The notes under the pieces were generated by a model. That model was given only the letters and a program-made list of their open reading frames with translations, was not told the origin of the DNA and did no database searches. Positions 60,953 to 64,000 of a stretch of 64,000 bases of DNA are shown one piece after another (within the stretch, counting starts at the first letter, position 1; each line of letters starts with the position of its first letter). Source of the stretch: Alicyclobacillus sp. SO9 (GTDB lineage Bacteria > Bacillota > Bacilli > Alicyclobacillales > Alicyclobacillaceae); NCBI RefSeq assembly GCF_016406125.1, contig NZ_CP066339.1:1736001-1800000 (forward strand), read 5' to 3'. A program made the translations under genes and the position numbers.

Positions 60953-61036
60953 GAAGAAATGAGTTGAAGAACTGAGTTGAAGAACTGACTCGAAAAAATG
61001 AGTTGAAGAACTGAGTCGAAGATATGATTCGAAGAA
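60953..61036 (+). repeat. Six to seven tandem 13-bp units after rodA
   Basis: Unit GAAGAACTGAGTT with substitutions (GAAGAAATGAGTT, GAAGAACTGACTC, GAAAAAATGAGTT, GAAGATATGATTC), all exactly 13 bp. It lies between the rodA stop and its terminator. Confidence 0.9.
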
Positions 61037-61044
61037 AAGTGTAG

Positions 61045-61078
61045 AAAAGGCCGGAGGGGTACAATCCTCCGGCCTTTT
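61045..61078. terminator. Bidirectional terminator between rodA and GNAT gene
   Basis: AAAAGGCCGGAGG pairs perfectly with CCTCCGGCCTTTT over an eight-base loop, with T-runs on both strands. Confidence 0.93.
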
Positions 61079-61149
61079 CCCGTAGGTGTTGCATTGTCCA
61101 TACGCAGTTTGCCAGTCAGGAATTGAGCTCAGTCAGGAACCTGGCTCAG

Positions 61150-61731
61150 TCAGTTAGCAACAGTTTCAAGTGAGAGTACTTTGTTTGGATCGGCAGGCAT
61201 TTTGCCATAGTACTCTTTCGCATGAAAGTTGTGCACGTGTTCGCAGACCTGCGTCATCATTTCATATGCGCTCTCGTCGTCTGCTTCAGTTTTTCCGTCA
61301 GGTGTCCAGAGGAGAATATCCATATCAAAAGGGTTGCCTTTGGGGTCTTTACGTCGGTAAATCACACCGTTTGCTTCATGAAAGCCGTGACGGGAGTAGA
61401 ACTTACGACGTTTGATGCTGTCAGGTTCTGCCGGGTCTTCTGGCTCGACTTCCAAGACAATGGGTTTGCCTTGGGACTGCAAGCGCTTCATGACTTTTGT
61501 TCCAATGCCTTTGCCCCGGATTTTTGAACTGACAAGGAGGTAGTCGACAAACAAAAAGTTGGGGAATTCCGCATAGAGGATTAGGAATTGCTCATCCTCC
61601 AGCTTCTTATATACACTCGCATGTTTTACGAGATCTTCTAATTGCTCCGGATGTTTCAACTCCTGTTCCGGAAAATAGTCGTTAAGACGTTTGAAGTAGT
61701 TGGGTAAGGTCATAGTAGCAGATTCACTCAT
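61150..61731 (-). CDS. GNAT family N-acetyltransferase
   Basis: About 193 residues from ATG 61731 (an in-frame ATG 12 bases upstream overlaps the ribosome site AGGAGGA). The acetyl-CoA pyrophosphate loop is SSKIRGKGIGTKVMKRL, preceded by a beta strand LFVDYLLVSS. RKFYSRHGFHEANGVIYRR is typical of the GNAT C-terminal strand region. Substrate unknown. Coupled to the small zinc-ribbon frame upstream by TAATG. Confidence 0.87.
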   Translation of the reverse strand: MSESATMTLPNYFKRLNDYFPEQELKHPEQLEDLVKHASVYKKLEDEQFLILYAEFPNFLFVDYLLVSSKIRGKGIGTKVMKRLQSQGKPIVLEVEPEDPAEPDSIKRRKFYSRHGFHEANGVIYRRKDPKGNPFDMDILLWTPDGKTEADDESAYEMMTQVCEHVHNFHAKEYYGKMPADPNKVLSLETVAN

Positions 61732-61913
61732 TATTCTGCACATTCCTCCTCAGCAATGCTAAACATCGCCGGCTTATTTGGCATGGAAAACGGGATTGTT
61801 TTCCACCGCCACAGACCATTATAACAAACTTTACATAATGGTGCTTGGGCTTCTCTCAAGAGGTTCATAAAACGTTCACAAATTTGACAAACAATCTCAT
61901 GCTTTGGGACCAA
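61731..61913 (-). CDS. Small zinc-ribbon protein
   Basis: 60 residues from TTG 61913. Two C-x-x-C pairs (VCQICERFMN and LCKVCYNGLW) 17 residues apart suggest a zinc ribbon. Its stop overlaps the GNAT start in TAATG, and its 3' end supplies the GNAT ribosome site. No good ribosome site is seen for TTG 61913, so the start is doubtful. Not a family I can name. Confidence 0.5.
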   Translation of the reverse strand: MVPKHEIVCQICERFMNLLREAQAPLCKVCYNGLWRWKTIPFSMPNKPAMFSIAEEECAE

Positions 61914-61937
61914 GGAATTTTGACGGGACTGTGAAGT

Positions 61938-63467
61938 TTACTGTGATTTTCCTTTCGTTCTCCGGCTGTTCTCCCGCGTTACCTCTTCTCGTGCCTCTTG
62001 CGGTGCTTCTTGGTAAGGTAACGCTAAAGAGATGAGAAAACCAACAACAGCAAAGCATGCCATGAGCAAATAGACATTGTGGAGAGCCAGAGCCAGAAGT
62101 TGACGCAAAGCTTCCAACACGGCCTCCGGTAATTTGGCGGCTAGTGAGGGATTTAATAAATCGTTCATGTGTTGGCCATATTTTTGATACAATCCAAGTC
62201 TTTCTATGTTACGGGAGACAACATGGTTAAACCAGGCGCCCAGGACTGCAACACCTACCGTCTGCCCCAAGGTCCTCAGGAACTGGATGGAAGCTGTCGC
62301 GGCGCCGCGCATTTCCCAGTCGACCGCAGTTTGGACAATCACGGTATAGGCTGTCATGGAGAACCCGTAGCCGAGGCCAATAACAACCATAAATGAGATG
62401 AGAATCCACTGTTGCGTTCCAATCGCAACCAGGGTTAGTCCGAAGCCGCCCAGAACAATGAAGAACATACCAAGGATTGATACCGGTTTCGATCCGATTT
62501 TTAACATCAGCCGTCCTCCAACAGTGGCACCCACGAACCAGCCGAGAGACATAGGAGCAAGCGTGAGGCCTGCGCTGGTAGCACTGTGTCCTTCAATTCC
62601 CTGGATCCACATGGGCAGATAGGCGCTGATTCCCATTAAAATACCGCCCGACAACAGGCCGGTTACATTGGACACGAGAATGGTTCGATTTTGAAAGAGG
62701 AAAGGAGGAATCATGGGTTGAGACGACTTTTGTTCGATTATGACAAAAGCAATTAATCCAACCAGCGAAATGGCGAATAGGATGAAAATGATGTCGGAAT
62801 TCCAGGGATAGAGTGTACCGCCGCTGATCAACGCGTATAACAGGGATGTGACGGCCGCGGTAAAGACGGCGGCTCCCGCGTAGTCAACCTGCGCTTCATG
62901 GGGCTCAAAATCTTCCTTTAGAAATATCCAAACCAGGACCATGGATACCAGCCCAACAGGTACATTGATGTAAAAGATAAAGCGCCAACTGATATAGTCC
63001 ACAAAGAAACCGCCGATGAGGGGACCCGCAATGCCGGCAATACCCCAGACCGCGCTGAACAGTCCCTGAATCTTCGCGCGGCGTTCATAAGAGTAGATGT
63101 CGCCGATGATGGTCAGCGTGACTGGAAGTACCGCTCCGGCACCGATACCTTGAAACGCCCGGAACCAAATGAGTTGGTCCATGGATTGGGCCAGTCCGGA
63201 GAGCATGGACCCAAGGAGAAACAGAATGGTTCCGATGGTAAATATAATTTTTCGGCCAAACAGGTCTGCCAGCTTGCCATAAATCGGCGTTGTGACAGCC
63301 ATCGTCAGCATGTATGCTGAAAAAACCCAACTAAACAGTTTCAATCCGCCCAAGCTGCTGACGATGGTAGGCATTGCCGTGCTCACCACGGTATTGTCCA
63401 TTGCCGCCAGAAAAGTAGCGACCATCAGGGCAATGGTAACATTGCGCCGGTTTGTACGCTGGTGCAT
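61938..63467 (-). CDS. DHA2 family multidrug MFS transporter (EmrB/QacA type)
   Basis: 509 residues, with AGGAGGT nine bases before ATG. Fourteen membrane segments. Signatures: AALDTTVV-like motif LAAMDNTVVSTAMPTIV (helix 1), KLADLFGRKIIFTIG (motif A), RAFQGIGAGAVLPVTLTIIG (motif B) and GIAGPLIGGFFVDYISWRFIFYIN (motif C). Proton-driven drug efflux is the usual role. No regulator adjoins it. Confidence 0.92.
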   Translation of the reverse strand: MHQRTNRRNVTIALMVATFLAAMDNTVVSTAMPTIVSSLGGLKLFSWVFSAYMLTMAVTTPIYGKLADLFGRKIIFTIGTILFLLGSMLSGLAQSMDQLIWFRAFQGIGAGAVLPVTLTIIGDIYSYERRAKIQGLFSAVWGIAGIAGPLIGGFFVDYISWRFIFYINVPVGLVSMVLVWIFLKEDFEPHEAQVDYAGAAVFTAAVTSLLYALISGGTLYPWNSDIIFILFAISLVGLIAFVIIEQKSSQPMIPPFLFQNRTILVSNVTGLLSGGILMGISAYLPMWIQGIEGHSATSAGLTLAPMSLGWFVGATVGGRLMLKIGSKPVSILGMFFIVLGGFGLTLVAIGTQQWILISFMVVIGLGYGFSMTAYTVIVQTAVDWEMRGAATASIQFLRTLGQTVGVAVLGAWFNHVVSRNIERLGLYQKYGQHMNDLLNPSLAAKLPEAVLEALRQLLALALHNVYLLMACFAVVGFLISLALPYQEAPQEAREEVTRENSRRTKGKSQ

Positions 63468-63598
63468 TGTGATACCTCCTGAATCCTCTTCGTCCTCCTG
63501 AAGCCTCTGGTGAAGTGTTACCCGTGAGTCTCATCGTACCTGTATTCTATATTTACAGAAAGTCTTTCTTGACTCACTTGGTTTTTTGTGATTTTTAT

Positions 63599-63627
63599 GT
63601 GACATGTGAACGCGCGAGCGTTACAAT
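63599..63627 (+). promoter_or_regulatory. Sigma-A promoter for ywhD
   Basis: GTGACA (63599-63604), 17 bp, TACAAT (63622-63627), about 40 bp before the ywhD start. Confidence 0.7.
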
Positions 63628-63667
63628 GGTGGCTATCGAATTCTCCTCGGTTGGGAGTGACAGTGGA

Positions 63668-64000
63668 ATGAAAGAGTTAAAGTTGACAGGTAAAAAGACA
63701 CACAGTACGGACGACCAAATGCGGGGACTGTCAGCCGTTCTGGTGGACGGTACAGACGTGTTTGTAGATAACGGTGCAATTCATGCAAAGAGCCGCCTCG
63801 AGAAAGGCATCAAGTTTGTCAAAGAAAAAGCAGAGCTAAAAAACCCGCGTGAAATTTGGGTGTTCTGGCTGACGATTGGCCGGGTCGAGGGTTCAGAGAA
63901 AGGTTACAAGGCAGTGCAGGGCTATCCCATGTATATTGATGAAGAGGCTTCATTAGGGTACAAGTCGATGGCGGACTCCGTTAATTCCATGGACAGGGTA
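63668..64000 (+). CDS. ywhD: YwhD family protein, 3'-truncated by window edge
   Basis: 111 codons from ATG 63668 (GGGAGTGA seven bases upstream), open to the right edge. The block FVDNGAIHAKSRLEKGIKFV, then IWVFWLTIGR and YKSMADSVNSMDR matches Bacillus YwhD closely. The family has no assigned function; it is found in Bacillales chromosomes, often near ywhC-like proteases or penicillin-binding protein genes, none of which lies in the visible part. Confidence 0.88.
   Translation, partial: MKELKLTGKKTHSTDDQMRGLSAVLVDGTDVFVDNGAIHAKSRLEKGIKFVKEKAELKNPREIWVFWLTIGRVEGSEKGYKAVQGYPMYIDEEASLGYKSMADSVNSMDRV

Overview
The window looks like chromosome of an endospore-forming Firmicute of the Bacillales, most like the Alicyclobacillaceae. 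Evidence: the sporulation pair YtrH/YtrI, a Bacillus-type fadN-fadA-fadE set, YwqA/YwqB, YfhH, YmfF/YmfH, MurT/GatD, YwhD, a seven-iron ferredoxin of Bacillus type, strong GGAGG ribosome sites, many GTG/TTG starts and mid-range GC content. The family assignment is an inference from gene content. I see no rRNA, tRNA, phage, insertion sequence or CRISPR array.

Regions. 1-6.6 kb: a spore-surface-like locus, with a 1115-residue collagen-like protein between two glycosyltransferase genes (the left one runs off the edge) and a remnant of a second collagen-like gene. 6.7-13.4 kb: M24 peptidase, yfhH, ytrHI, and the ywqA-ywqB SNF2/SWIM pair. 13.8-18.5 kb: an SOS-type translesion cassette with two LexA-like boxes at its promoter, a catalytically dead ImuB-like protein, a small DUF6504-like protein and a DnaE2-type polymerase. 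18.6-22.4 kb: PLD lipoprotein, PAP2 phosphatase, OsmC, HIT, D-amino acid aminotransferase. 22.4-34.9 kb: fatty-acid and branched-acyl-CoA metabolism (fadN, fadA, fadE, a TetR regulator, icmF), with a LysM-3D cell-wall protein and nfo between them. 35-44.8 kb: MFS, ferredoxin, PAP2, the ymfF-ymfH M16 peptidase pair, tcdA, YaiI/YqxD family, queD-queE. 44.9-53.1 kb: NCS2 permease, PfkB kinase, thioesterase, SDR, murT-gatD (lipid II amidation), DUF1028, free-methionine sulfoxide reductase, Spx/ArsC-like protein. 53.1-64 kb: an interrupted reading frame behind a strong promoter, a MutS2-like protein without an Smr domain, a metallo-hydrolase, ftsW-like and rodA genes around a Gly-Pro-rich protein, GNAT, a multidrug MFS and the start of ywhD.

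The most unusual feature is repeat DNA. Thirteen-bp tandem repeats sit directly behind or before genes at three places (41.3, 52.6 and 61.0 kb). In-frame expansions occur in the collagen-like, mutS2-like and pfkB genes. Two families of degenerate intergenic units are arranged with near-constant pitch: a 26-nt unit every 51 bp at 29.3 kb and again at 55.9-56.1 kb, and a palindromic 23-nt unit every 41 bp at 41.8-42.0 kb. I do not recognise either family. They are the best candidates here for something undescribed.
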